DNA of 64,000 nucleotides from Bacillus pumilus (GTDB taxonomy: Bacteria > Bacillota > Bacilli > Bacillales > Bacillaceae). The stretch spans positions 2,790,001 through 2,854,000 of the forward strand of contig NZ_CP046128.1 of assembly GCF_038738535.1 (NCBI RefSeq), in the 5' to 3' direction. The notes beneath the pieces were generated by a model. It had not been told where the DNA came from. It did no database searches and worked only from the letters and a program-made list of their open reading frames with translations. Made by a program: the position numbers and the translations under genes. Below are positions 36,372-44,877 of this stretch, in pieces (the first letter of the stretch is position 1; every line of letters starts with the position of its first letter).

Positions 36372-36398
36372 ATGTTTTCTTCCGAAGCTTCATATAGT

Positions 36399-36572
36399 TT
36401 GGAGGAGAAAAGTGATACACGAGGAGGCAAAAATCGCTTTGCAGATATTTCGTTGAATCAGTGGATGGCCTTATCCCCTGCTCAATTAGTGAAAGAGCAT
36501 TTACATGTAGATGATGCCATGATTCGTGCGCTTCATAAAGAAAAATCACCTGTCGTTACATATAAAAGGTGA
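36399..36572 (+). pseudogene. 3' remnant of an oxalate decarboxylase (bicupin) gene
   Basis: The reading frame ends FADISLNQWMALSPAQLVKE, then HLHVDDAMIRALHKEKSPVV, matching the C-terminus of OxdC/OxdD-type oxalate decarboxylases (ADVSLNQWxA...KEKxPVV). Only about 45-55 codons survive. Both cupin barrels and all metal ligands are missing, and the upstream part SLEEKSDTRGG looks scrambled. The intact 3' end with its own terminator at 36586 suggests a deletion that removed the rest of the gene, with the regulator gene now directly upstream. A tiny expressed protein is possible but unlikely. Confidence 0.7.
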
Positions 36573-36585
36573 TGACCATTATAAT

Positions 36586-36617
36586 AAAACCGATCAATCT
36601 GTGCTGATCGGTTTTTT
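36586..36617. terminator. Bidirectional terminator after the oxalate decarboxylase remnant
   Basis: Perfect 11-bp arms AAAACCGATCA and TGATCGGTTTT with an 8-base loop and T tracts both ways; also serves the convergent exporter gene. Confidence 0.92.
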
Positions 36618-36628
36618 ATAAACAAATT

Positions 36629-37819
36629 TTAAGAAATTGCAGAAGTATGCTGCACTTTTTTCCCCCACACGATGGATGCAATGAAGCTTATGCAAAGCAC
36701 CAATGTTCCGAGCATAAAAGGAAACTCAATATTCACATCAAATAAAATCCCAGCAAGGCTCGGTCCGACAATATTGGCAAGGCTCATAAAGGATGTATTA
36801 AGGCCGCCAGCTACTCCTTGCTGATTACCTGCCATTTTGGACAGCAATGTATTGAGAGCTGGACGAACAAATGAAGTAGCCGACAAAAATAAAATAGAGC
36901 CTGTAAAGATCAGCCAAAAGGACGGTGCAACACGGCAGACGATGAGCATCAAAGCCGCTCCTAGCAGTGCATAACGCACGACGCGCATTTCACCAAATCG
37001 TTTCACACAGGCATTCACCAACGCACCTTGGACAAGCACGCCAGCAAGACCCGCAACCGTAATCACAAACGCAATATCCTTCGGTGTAAATCCATGTTTT
37101 TGGTCTACATATAAGCCGAAAATCGATTCAAAGTGAATGATGCCAAAATTGAGGACAAACGCCAATATAAACAAAAAACCGTAGGATGTCTTTAAAGCTT
37201 GCATCATTTGTACAAAAGGGTTGAAATGAATGTCTTTGTTTAACCGCGCTTCTTCCTGCTTTTCCTTTGTTAAAGTTTCAGGTAAAAACAGGATGGATAA
37301 CAGGGTAGAAAGAGCTGCAAAGGAACCTGCGATGAGAAAAGGAAAAGCGATCCCATACTCGACCAAATAGCCGCCTACGCCTGGTCCAATAACAAAGCCT
37401 AACGTCATTGCTGCACTAAATAGCCCCATTCCTTTCCCTCGGTCCTTCTCACTTGTGATATCAGCAATGTATGCAAACATGGCTGGCATGAGTAAAGCTC
37501 CGGCCGCACCGCCTAAAAAACGTGATACAAACAGCATCCACAGCTGATCAGCAAATGCAAAAATAAACTGGGCAATGGTAAAGCCGGCAATCCCGGCAAT
37601 GATCAATTTTCTACGTCCAAATCGATCGGTCAGTGCGCCTGCAACCGGTGATAAAGCAAATTGTGTAAGACCTGTTGCAGCGACAAGAAAACCGAGTGTT
37701 TTTCCTGTTGCGCCAAAGGCTTCAATATAACTTGGCATGACAGGGACAATGAGGCCAAAGCCAAGCATGGCAATAAAAATATTGAGCATCAAAATGTATA
37801 ATCTGCCCATTTTCTTCAT
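36629..37819 (-). CDS. Bmr/NorA-like multidrug MFS exporter
   Basis: A 396-residue, 12-helix major-facilitator drug:H+ antiporter. Motif A LTDRFGRRKLI follows helix 2, motif C GFVIGPGVGGYL is in helix 5 (the antiporter signature), and DITSEKDRGKGMG lies in the loop before it. The second half resembles B. subtilis Bmr and Blt (FESIFGLYVDQKHGFTPKDI, AGNQQGVAGGLNTSFMS). No regulator of the BmrR type lies next to it. The ATG follows AGAGG. Substrate range cannot be deduced. Confidence 0.87.
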   Translation of the reverse strand: MKKMGRLYILMLNIFIAMLGFGLIVPVMPSYIEAFGATGKTLGFLVAATGLTQFALSPVAGALTDRFGRRKLIIAGIAGFTIAQFIFAFADQLWMLFVSRFLGGAAGALLMPAMFAYIADITSEKDRGKGMGLFSAAMTLGFVIGPGVGGYLVEYGIAFPFLIAGSFAALSTLLSILFLPETLTKEKQEEARLNKDIHFNPFVQMMQALKTSYGFLFILAFVLNFGIIHFESIFGLYVDQKHGFTPKDIAFVITVAGLAGVLVQGALVNACVKRFGEMRVVRYALLGAALMLIVCRVAPSFWLIFTGSILFLSATSFVRPALNTLLSKMAGNQQGVAGGLNTSFMSLANIVGPSLAGILFDVNIEFPFMLGTLVLCISFIASIVWGKKVQHTSAIS

Positions 37820-37940
37820 ATCAAAAAACCTCTTTCTGCAAAATAAATGAAAATGATGTCAAAAACTCAGAACTTCTTCAGTATAGCGATATCACTGTCT
37901 ATAAGTCTAGTTTTACAAAAATTAGTTTTCTTTTCCAAAT

Positions 37941-37966
37941 AAAAAATACCCGCAAATAGCGAGTAT
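37941..37966 (-). terminator. pucG terminator
   Basis: ATACCCGC/GCGAGTAT stem with one G-T pair and six T on the minus strand, after pucG. Confidence 0.75.
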
Positions 37967-37976
37967 CCGTATGACT

Positions 37977-39203
37977 TTATTCACCTTGTTCATAGATAGA
38001 AAGAGCCGCCTGAAGCCCTGCTCCGCAATGGATGGATGCACCGTGTTTGATTAGAATCGCTTCCAGTCCTGCTAACACAAACAGCACGTTTTCTTTTCTG
38101 CAGCTATAGCCCATTGTGCCAATTCTCCATATACGTCCGGCTAGCGGTCCAAAGGAGCTTGCGATTTCAATGCCAAAATGCTTAAGCAGATCGGCACGTA
38201 CCGCTTCTCCATCAATACCACTTGGAATCTCAATACATGTCACAACTGGCATTTTACAATGTGGATCCCCGAACAATTCAAGTCCCATCGCTTCAAGACC
38301 TTTCATCAAGGCTTTCTCGTGATATGCGTGCCTTTGAAAACGCTCAGACAGTCCTTCTTCCAGCACAACACGAACCCCTTCACGAAGTGCATAGAGCATC
38401 GTTGTCGCTTCTGTATGATGATTTAATCGTCTAGGACTCCAATAATCCTGGAGCTGGCTGAGATCAAAGTAATTGCTTTTAATTGGAGAAATATCCATTT
38501 GCTCCTGCAATTCATCCTGTGTCGCAATTCCCTTTTCCACTTTCTTTCTCGATTCAACGACAGCTGCAACCCGGTCATTATACGTGATAGGTGACATGCC
38601 TGATGGAACAGACAAGCACTTCTGCGTACCGCCAATCGCCGCATCAATCTTCCATTCGTCCACTTTCACCTGGGTACCGCCAATGGTTGCTACAGCGTCT
38701 ACAATGAACAGTGCATCGAGTTCTCGGCACGCTTCACCAATTTGCTCAAGCGGCTGCAACCGCCCCGTGGATGTTTCACCATGGACCATCGCGACGATTC
38801 TAGGCTTGACCTGCTTCATTTCCTGAATGATATCGCTAGGATCAAAAACCGTTCCCCATTCACATTCCATTGTATGTACCTCAGCACCATAGCGCTGTCC
38901 TATTTCAATGAGCAGATGACCGAAGCGGCCAAAGACAGGCACAAGCATCGAATCTCCCGGCTCAATGACACTGGCAAGCACAGCTTCAAGCCCTGAACGA
39001 GACGTGCCGTCAATCGGAAAAGCCCATTCATTTTCTGTTTGGAAAAGCGACCGCAATAAGGTCATCGTTTCATTCATGATATGTGTAAATGCTGGATCAA
39101 ATTGACCGAGAATTGGGGTACTCATCACACGGAGCACTCTCGGGTCTACTTCAACAGGTCCTGGTGTCATAATCGTTCTTGAAGGTATTTGCAGTTCTTT
39201 CAC
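37977..39203 (-). CDS. pucG: PucG, (S)-ureidoglycine-glyoxylate aminotransferase
   Basis: Class V PLP aminotransferase, 408 residues, close to B. subtilis PucG, which joins ureidoglycine (from allantoin) and glyoxylate to give oxalurate and glycine. The PLP Lys is in IGGTQKCLSVPSGM; the PLP phosphate region is MVHGETSTGRL and the Asp in FIVDAVATIGG. The GTG at 39203 (MKELQIPSRTIMTPGP) matches the B. subtilis start and has AAAGGATGG upstream. No other ureide-pathway gene is in the window, so it may instead serve as an alanine- or serine-glyoxylate aminotransferase here. Confidence 0.88.
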   Translation of the reverse strand: MKELQIPSRTIMTPGPVEVDPRVLRVMSTPILGQFDPAFTHIMNETMTLLRSLFQTENEWAFPIDGTSRSGLEAVLASVIEPGDSMLVPVFGRFGHLLIEIGQRYGAEVHTMECEWGTVFDPSDIIQEMKQVKPRIVAMVHGETSTGRLQPLEQIGEACRELDALFIVDAVATIGGTQVKVDEWKIDAAIGGTQKCLSVPSGMSPITYNDRVAAVVESRKKVEKGIATQDELQEQMDISPIKSNYFDLSQLQDYWSPRRLNHHTEATTMLYALREGVRVVLEEGLSERFQRHAYHEKALMKGLEAMGLELFGDPHCKMPVVTCIEIPSGIDGEAVRADLLKHFGIEIASSFGPLAGRIWRIGTMGYSCRKENVLFVLAGLEAILIKHGASIHCGAGLQAALSIYEQGE

Positions 39204-39381
39204 GTTATCCATCCTTTCCCTTGCTGCCATCCTATATGCCCACTTATACAGTAATGCTGTTAAAATAGCAATCTCTTTTCCTACGAATTCATTACATGAA
39301 ATTTACGATAAATCCATTTATTTCTTTCTGACAATATGATAGAAATAAAGAGAATACATTCCCTATTAAGGAGGAAATCGA

Positions 39382-40260
39382 ATGAAGAGAACCTTATTTG
39401 GAACTGTGGCTGCCGGAATCATGATATTCGGCACGTTAGCCGCCCCGCTGCCTCCAGCTGCGAATGCTCAAAGCTTTACTCTGAATGAACCGAGCCAAAC
39501 CATCACATTTTCCCCGTTACAGCTTCAAAACGAAACATCTGCACAACAAGCGAAAACAGCCGCTACAAGTCAAATCGATTCCTATTATCAATCTGCTAAT
39601 GGCAAATCAGGACCCGCTCTAAAGAAAGCTTTACACGATATTATTGATGATCATAAGCAGCTATCCTACAGCCAGGTTTGGGATGCCTTAAAGAAAACAG
39701 ATGAAGACCCAAAGAATCCAAGCAATGTGCTCTTGCTCTATAGCGGTGTCTCTCGCTCAAAGCAAGCGAATGGCGGAAATGTTGGCCAGTGGAACCGGGA
39801 GCATGTCTGGGCTAAGTCACACGGCAATTTGGGGACAAGCCAGGGTCCAGGTACAGATCTCCATCATCTGCGGGCAACAGACGTACAAACGAATAGCACA
39901 CGAGGAAATTTAGATTTTGATCTGGGCGGAAATGAATACAAGGGAGCACCGGGTAATTTCTACGATAGCGACTCATTCGAACCTCATAGCCGGGTGAAAG
40001 GGGATGTGGCAAGAATGCTCTTTTATATGGCGGTGCGGTACGAGGGCGATGACCGCTTTCCAGATTTAGAATTAAACGACAAAGTGAATAATGGAAGCGC
40101 CCCTCTCCATGGCAAAATGTCCGTACTTCTCAAGTGGCACAAACAAGATCCAGTCGATCAAATCGAACGGAACCGCAACGAGATCATTTATGAAACGTAT
40201 CAGAACAACCGCAATCCCTTTATCGATCACCCAGAATGGGCAAGCGCGATTTGGGAATAA
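39382..40260 (+). CDS. bsn: Bsn, secreted endonuclease/ribonuclease
   Basis: A 292-residue exported nuclease of the endonuclease I family (Bsn/YurI). Signal peptide about residues 1-28 (cleavage near ANA-QS). The catalytic region is GQWNREHVWAKSHGNLG with the active His, followed by DLHHLRATDVQTNSTRGN. B. subtilis Bsn is an extracellular RNase; related enzymes also cut DNA. The ATG follows AAGGAGG. Monocistronic; terminator shared with the FhuF-like gene. Confidence 0.93.
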   Translation: MKRTLFGTVAAGIMIFGTLAAPLPPAANAQSFTLNEPSQTITFSPLQLQNETSAQQAKTAATSQIDSYYQSANGKSGPALKKALHDIIDDHKQLSYSQVWDALKKTDEDPKNPSNVLLLYSGVSRSKQANGGNVGQWNREHVWAKSHGNLGTSQGPGTDLHHLRATDVQTNSTRGNLDFDLGGNEYKGAPGNFYDSDSFEPHSRVKGDVARMLFYMAVRYEGDDRFPDLELNDKVNNGSAPLHGKMSVLLKWHKQDPVDQIERNRNEIIYETYQNNRNPFIDHPEWASAIWE

Positions 40261-40261
40261 A

Positions 40262-40304
40262 AAAGAAAGGCACTGCTATGAACAAGCAGTGCCCTTCTTT
40301 TTTT
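40262..40304. terminator. Bidirectional terminator bsn / FhuF-like gene
   Basis: Arms AAGAAAGGCACTGCT and AGCAGTGCCCTTCTT (one mismatch) with a 7-base loop; the stop of the minus-strand gene lies inside. Confidence 0.88.
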
Positions 40305-41019
40305 CAAGCGGACAGACAAGACAATAATCGAGACTCTCCGATTTTTTCTCGAGCTTATAATACATACAGCAGGTCTTTCGGTCGGATGTTTCTAGTAAAC
40401 TGTCATCTAAGTTTAAGCTGTGATGAAATGGATTTTGTTTTGCTCCGAATACATCACCAGCCGCTTGCTTCAGATACAGATAATCCTCCCGCACGCGCTG
40501 CTTCACCGCAGACTCTTCGGCTTCCCGCATCATGCTGCGATAAAGAGAATTGATACGAACCGCTACATTTTCCCACAAAATGGAGTACGGAAGTCTTGAA
40601 GTGCGCTTCAGCACGTCTAAAAGAGGTGTAACACACTCCGTAAACAGCGCATGCACAGCCTGCTCTCTCCATTCATGCCGATCTCCTTCTAGTGGAACAA
40701 ACGAACACAATGACTCATCAATTTCAATTTTCCGATCCTCTCTAAAGGCACATGCCTCCGGTGAAAACTGATAGACACCGTCATACAGCGTCATCATGTA
40801 CAAAGAGGAACTGACGGCTAAGTAGGCATAACGCTTTGAAAACATCGACGCTGCTACCGCCACATTCGGTGCATGCATGGCTTCCTTTTCAGCCTCTAAT
40901 AAACGCAGGACAGATGCTTCTGAAAAAAGCGCAGCAAGTGTGCGGTCAGATGTCATTGGTCCATTTGTGATGTGTACCCCGAAATCAAGTAATTCTCTCT
41001 CAACCCACTCTGGCCTCAT
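40276..41019 (-). CDS. FhuF-like siderophore-iron reductase
   Basis: A 247-residue protein with the FhuF-type C-terminal [2Fe-2S] motif: CC in DRKTCCMYY and CxxC in DYCLVCPLEK, 10 residues on. Such proteins reduce ferric iron in the cytoplasm to release it from siderophores. It is the last gene behind a siderophore binding protein and two permeases on the same strand, which supports the role. The ATG follows GGAGG by 7 bases. The N-terminal 190 residues are poorly conserved. Confidence 0.85.
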   Translation of the reverse strand: MRPEWVERELLDFGVHITNGPMTSDRTLAALFSEASVLRLLEAEKEAMHAPNVAVAASMFSKRYAYLAVSSSLYMMTLYDGVYQFSPEACAFREDRKIEIDESLCSFVPLEGDRHEWREQAVHALFTECVTPLLDVLKRTSRLPYSILWENVAVRINSLYRSMMREAEESAVKQRVREDYLYLKQAAGDVFGAKQNPFHHSLNLDDSLLETSDRKTCCMYYKLEKKSESLDYCLVCPLEKKKGTACS

Positions 41020-41040
41020 ATCAAAACCTCCATCTTTCGT

Positions 41041-42078
41041 TTATCGATTTCGCTGCTGGTATAACAAATAAATAAAGAACGGTGCACCAATTGCAGCCGT
41101 GAATACACCTGCTGGTACATCTAACGGTAGAAAAGCCGTTCTAGCTACTAAATCTGCCAGCATCACGAGAATACTCCCAACAAGCGCAGATGCCGGCACC
41201 AGCGCAATGAAGGAGCGGCCGATGATCATCCGTGCGACATGCGGCGCCATCAGTCCAACAAATTCAATGCCGCCTGCAAAGGCAACAGCAATCCCCGCCA
41301 ATGTCACACTCATCAGCAGAAAGAATAACCGTTTTGCCTGCACTTTTACCCCGAGACCTGTTGCGAGATCATCTCCAAGCTCCTTCACATTCATCGTTCT
41401 TGCTAACACCATGACAATCGGTAAAATGATCATGACCCAAGGAAGCATCGACGTGACGTCCTTCATCGTAGAACCATATAAACTGCCCGTCAGCCAAATA
41501 TATGACTTTGTCGTCGTCATCGTATCACTAAGAACAAGAGTAAACGTCACACACGCCTTCATTATGGCAGAAATCCCGATGCCCATTAGGACAAGTGTGA
41601 TCGGCTTAACCCCTTTTTTCCATGAAAGCAAATAAATCAGACACGAAACAGCAAAAGCCCCTGCAATCGCCCATAAGGATTGATACGCAATAGGCACAGT
41701 GCCCATCCAAAAAACAATAAACATAATCGCCCCGAACGAAGCACCACTCGTAATCCCAATGATGTCAGGCGATGCAAGCGGATTGCGGATTAATCCTTGC
41801 AAAATAAGCCCTGATACCGCAAGCGCGGCCCCCACTAAGACAGCCAGCAGTGTTCTTGGAATCCTCAGCGTATTGAGCACAAAGGTGTTTCCCTCTCCCT
41901 GACCGATTAAATGAAGCAGCACATCCATCGGCTGAATAAACCGGCTGCCCATACAGAGACTGAGAATAAATAATCCAAAAGCAACGGCCGTCAATAAAAG
42001 TAAAATCAAAAACGTCCGCTTTGAAAATTGAAATGAAATGCGCCCGCCCTTTGAACGCACTGTATATGTTTTAGCCAC
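41041..42078 (-). CDS. yfhA: FecCD-type siderophore permease (second)
   Basis: A 345-residue membrane permease of the FecCD/BtuC family with about ten helices. Family motifs LAVLVGAALAVSGLILQGLI, LASPDIIGITSGASFGA and FVGLMAPHVARMIIG (the ATPase-contact region) are present. It probably forms a heterodimer with the preceding permease, which its GTG start overlaps by 8 bases. It resembles B. subtilis YfhA of the YfiY-YfiZ-YfhA hydroxamate-type siderophore importer; the ATPase (YusV there) is not in the window. Confidence 0.85.
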   Translation of the reverse strand: MAKTYTVRSKGGRISFQFSKRTFLILLLLTAVAFGLFILSLCMGSRFIQPMDVLLHLIGQGEGNTFVLNTLRIPRTLLAVLVGAALAVSGLILQGLIRNPLASPDIIGITSGASFGAIMFIVFWMGTVPIAYQSLWAIAGAFAVSCLIYLLSWKKGVKPITLVLMGIGISAIMKACVTFTLVLSDTMTTTKSYIWLTGSLYGSTMKDVTSMLPWVMIILPIVMVLARTMNVKELGDDLATGLGVKVQAKRLFFLLMSVTLAGIAVAFAGGIEFVGLMAPHVARMIIGRSFIALVPASALVGSILVMLADLVARTAFLPLDVPAGVFTAAIGAPFFIYLLYQQRNR

Positions 42079-43087
42079 CTGTCTTCAACCCCTTGCGCAC
42101 GAGATAAACAAATAGAGGCGCTCCTGCTACCGCCGTCATGACACCAATCGGCACTTCCTGCGGCATGATCAGAAAACGAGCCGCAAGGTCTGCGACAAGT
42201 AAAAGCGACGCCCCCACAACGGCACAATACGGCAGTACCCAGCGGTGGTCAGGTCCAACAAGCTTTTTCACAATATGCGGCACTAGAAAACCAACAAACC
42301 CAATCGATCCTGCGACAGCGACGGAACCACCCGCTAAAAAGACGACGAGAACTCCCATCGTGATTTTCAGCACCAGCGTACGCTGGCCAAGTCCCTTCGC
42401 AATATCATCTCCTGACAAAAGGACATTGATGGAGCGTCCAAGAAGCAGCGCCACAACTGTTGCACCTAAAATATAAGGCAAAACAGGCAGCAGCATATCA
42501 ATGCTTCTTCCAGACACTGAACCCGCCATCCAGAACAGGATGCTTTGAATCGACTGTTCATTCACGATTAAAAGACCTTGTGTAAAGGACGCAAACAGTG
42601 CAGATATCGCCGCACCTGCAAGGACAATTTTGACCGGTGTCAATCCATCTCTTCCAATAGAGCCCAAGAGAAAAACGAGCATCCCTGCAATCGCAGCACC
42701 TAAAAAGGCTGTCCACATATAGCCTGTTAATGACTCTGTTGAAAAGAAAACAATTGAAATGACGATAAAAAATAGTCCACCTGCATTAATGCCTAACAAA
42801 TCTGGCGCCGCAAGCGGATTTCTCGTTAATGCCTGCATCAGTGCACCTGAAATGGCTAGACTTGATCCAACAACCGCTGCAATTAAAGCTCTTGATAATC
42901 TGGATGTCATGACAATGACACTGTTTGGATCCGATTCATCAAAATGAAGAAACGCATGGATGGTGGCTTTGAGGGAAATAGAGGTTTGCCCAAGAGAAAT
43001 GCTGAGCATAAAAAAGACCAACATCAATACGACGAATCCAGCAAACAGCAGCGCCTTGCTCGAATCCTTTTTTAGTAAACTTCTCAT
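42071..43087 (-). CDS. yfiZ: FecCD-type siderophore permease (first)
   Basis: A 338-residue permease of the same family, with AAVVGSSLAISGALMQALTR, NPLAAPDLLGINAGG and GFVGFLVPHIVKKLVG. The ten-helix BtuC-type fold is expected. Resembles B. subtilis YfiZ. It is separated from the binding-protein gene by 71 bases that contain a terminator-like hairpin, and is coupled to the next permease by an 8-base overlap. The ribosome site (GCGGGAATC) is weak, which together with the hairpin would keep permease levels low. Confidence 0.85.
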   Translation of the reverse strand: MRSLLKKDSSKALLFAGFVVLMLVFFMLSISLGQTSISLKATIHAFLHFDESDPNSVIVMTSRLSRALIAAVVGSSLAISGALMQALTRNPLAAPDLLGINAGGLFFIVISIVFFSTESLTGYMWTAFLGAAIAGMLVFLLGSIGRDGLTPVKIVLAGAAISALFASFTQGLLIVNEQSIQSILFWMAGSVSGRSIDMLLPVLPYILGATVVALLLGRSINVLLSGDDIAKGLGQRTLVLKITMGVLVVFLAGGSVAVAGSIGFVGFLVPHIVKKLVGPDHRWVLPYCAVVGASLLLVADLAARFLIMPQEVPIGVMTAVAGAPLFVYLVRKGLKTGG

Positions 43088-43114
43088 CTGATTCCCGCTT
43101 TCAATCTGTTATGG

Positions 43115-43148
43115 AAAAAAGGAGAAAATGGTTTTTCACATTTTCTCC
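43115..43148 (-). terminator. Terminator-like hairpin between binding protein and permeases
   Basis: Perfect 10-bp arms GGAGAAAATG (43121-43130) and CATTTTCTCC (43139-43148), 8-base loop and six T on the minus strand. It lies inside the operon, so partial termination would give an excess of the lipoprotein over the permeases. Confidence 0.8.
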
Positions 43149-43158
43149 TCTGCTATCC

Positions 43159-44115
43159 TTATTTATCAATTCCTAGACGATCATAAATATCATCAAGCAT
43201 CATGTTTGCAGCAGTGATACCGCCTGCCATGTTCCAAGTGATTTCATCAACTTTATGCACTTGTTTCGCTTTCACTGCGTCAAGCTGCTTCCATAAAGGA
43301 TGACTTGTCCACTCTTTATATGCTTTTTCAACCGCTTTATCCTGATCATCCATGAAGTAATAGATCACATCTGCATCCATTTGCGGAATGCTCTCTTTGT
43401 CTGTAAGTGTAATGATGTCTTGCTTTTTATCTTTGACATTCTTAGGTCCTTCAAAGCCTAGCTCTGTTAAAATCGACCCTGCGAATCCAGTTTGATAGAT
43501 TCTAGCATGATCTGCACGGAAGTTCACCACAGACACACTCATTGGCCAGTTTTTGATGTCTTTTTTCGCTTTTTCTTTGAAGTCAGCGACGCGGTCATCC
43601 CACTTCGTCAGCAATTCTTTTGATTTGTCTTGCTGGTTTAACGCTTCACCCATTAATTTCACTGTATCTTTAAATGTGAACACTGTTTCTGTTGCAACAG
43701 TTGGAGCGATTTCTTGCAGCTGATCAAAAATTTGCTCGTGGCGGACTTTTGATGCAATGATCAAATCAGGCTTGAGCTTTTCAATTTCCTCTAAGTTTGG
43801 CTGTGTTTCCTGCCCAACAATTTTGACATCCTTTAGGTCATCTCTTAAATATTTATACGTAGGTGCTTCAAGCCATGATTCAACAACACCCACTGGTTTA
43901 ATGCCCATAGCGACTGCTGCATCGGTTGCTCCTTGGTACAGCGTCACAATGCGCTTTGGTTTATCCTTAATATTGTCAGTTGAACCGATAGCGCTTTCAA
44001 CGGTTCTTGTTTTTTCTTTACTAGCTGACTTGCCTTCACTGTTATTGTTCCCGCAAGCTGCAAGTAAAACGATGGAGAGCACAACTAGCAACGACCAAAA
44101 AGATTTTTTGAACAT
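43159..44115 (-). CDS. yfiY: Iron-siderophore ABC transporter substrate-binding lipoprotein
   Basis: A 318-residue class III binding protein anchored as a lipoprotein: signal peptide FWSLLVVLSIVLLAACGNN with lipobox LAAC. PKRIVTLYQGATDAAVAMGI and KPDLIIASKVRHEQIFDQL are close to B. subtilis YfiY, which binds schizokinen/arthrobactin-type siderophores; the exact ligand is inferred. The ATG at 44115 was chosen over the GTG at 44124. A promoter and a Fur box lie directly upstream. First gene of a four-gene iron uptake operon. Confidence 0.88.
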   Translation of the reverse strand: MFKKSFWSLLVVLSIVLLAACGNNNSEGKSASKEKTRTVESAIGSTDNIKDKPKRIVTLYQGATDAAVAMGIKPVGVVESWLEAPTYKYLRDDLKDVKIVGQETQPNLEEIEKLKPDLIIASKVRHEQIFDQLQEIAPTVATETVFTFKDTVKLMGEALNQQDKSKELLTKWDDRVADFKEKAKKDIKNWPMSVSVVNFRADHARIYQTGFAGSILTELGFEGPKNVKDKKQDIITLTDKESIPQMDADVIYYFMDDQDKAVEKAYKEWTSHPLWKQLDAVKAKQVHKVDEITWNMAGGITAANMMLDDIYDRLGIDK

Positions 44116-44153
44116 GTACCTCACCTATCCATTCTATATGTAGTCATATCGTT

Positions 44154-44209
44154 TGATAACGATTCTCATTATCACACTATGATTTTATCATAGAAAGGGA
44201 TGGTGTCAA
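44154..44209 (-). promoter_or_regulatory. Promoter and Fur box of the siderophore uptake operon
   Basis: TTGACA (44204-44209), 16 bases, TAAAAT (44182-44187) on the minus strand. A Fur box TGATAATGAGAATCGTTATCA (44154-44174, minus strand) starts 7 bases after the -10, over the expected start of transcription. It fits the overlapping 7-1-7 dyads of Bacillus Fur sites, so iron repression is expected. Confidence 0.9.
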
Positions 44210-44376
44210 TGTAAATTTTTAAGAAAAGAGGGAGAGTGTTGACTAGTTGTTCTCATTATGGGAATGATTGGCCTCTCTTCGTTCCTCTGGATAATCATTT
44301 ACATTGAATTCCTTTTTCGTACTCTACTCCATTAATGACGACTTATTGTTCATAATCAGACTTTCTCTATCAACCT

Positions 44377-44405
44377 AAAAAAGACGAACGGCAATCGTTC
44401 GTCTT
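44377..44405 (-). terminator. psiE terminator
   Basis: Perfect 10-bp arms AAGACGAACG and CGTTCGTCTT with a 5-base loop and six T on the minus strand. The remaining 44210-44376 stretch holds nothing recognised. Confidence 0.92.
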
Positions 44406-44411
44406 CTTCCC

Positions 44412-44840
44412 TCACTTCACTTCTTCATGCTCCTGCGCGGTATGTCGTTTATTGGCGATAAAGAGTGCACAAGTCATCGCAAGAATGGCCAGCGCCCACC
44501 AGAACGTCGATACAGCCTCTTCATGATCGATGATAATCAATCGGATGACAGCTGTGATGCCGATATAAATAAAGTAGCGAAGCGGAAAATGAAAGTTTGA
44601 TTTAAAGTATTTAATAATTAAGGCTATAAACTCAAAATACATAAAGAAGATCAGCAGTTCTCCAAGCATCCCATAATAGCTTTCTCCTTTGTTAAACAAA
44701 GTCTTGTAGACGAATTGGACAATATACCAAGTTTCACTAATTAAGAGGACGCTTAAAGCAATGGCTAGAAAGAACAGACAGATATTCAGAAGGCCTTGCA
44801 AGAGATCGGGTACCTTTTGGAAGTTGTTGAATCGTTTCAT
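44412..44840 (-). CDS. psiE: PsiE-family membrane protein
   Basis: A 142-residue protein with four membrane helices, of the PsiE (phosphate-starvation-inducible E) family. FPLRYFIYIGITAVIRLIII is the conserved third-helix region; a short acidic/His tail follows (RHTAQEHEEVK). PsiE's function is unknown. The ATG at 44840 has GGAG 10 bases upstream. It lies 37 bases after the sensor kinase gene on the same strand with no terminator between, so it is probably the third gene of that operon. Confidence 0.8.
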   Translation of the reverse strand: MKRFNNFQKVPDLLQGLLNICLFFLAIALSVLLISETWYIVQFVYKTLFNKGESYYGMLGELLIFFMYFEFIALIIKYFKSNFHFPLRYFIYIGITAVIRLIIIDHEEAVSTFWWALAILAMTCALFIANKRHTAQEHEEVK

Positions 44841-44877
44841 TGGGTAGTCTCTCCATTCCATATTATTCATTTGTGGT

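Noticed and set aside
34260-36570. Other frames over yunF, the regulator and the decarboxylase remnant
   Set aside because: All are antisense or out-of-frame shadows; only the plus-strand frame ending at 36572 carries family similarity.
41099-41635. 178-codon plus-strand frame opposite the second siderophore permease
   Set aside because: Lies wholly antisense to a well-conserved permease gene; composition is the mirror of hydrophobic codons (Pro, Ser, Thr rich) and there is no ribosome site.
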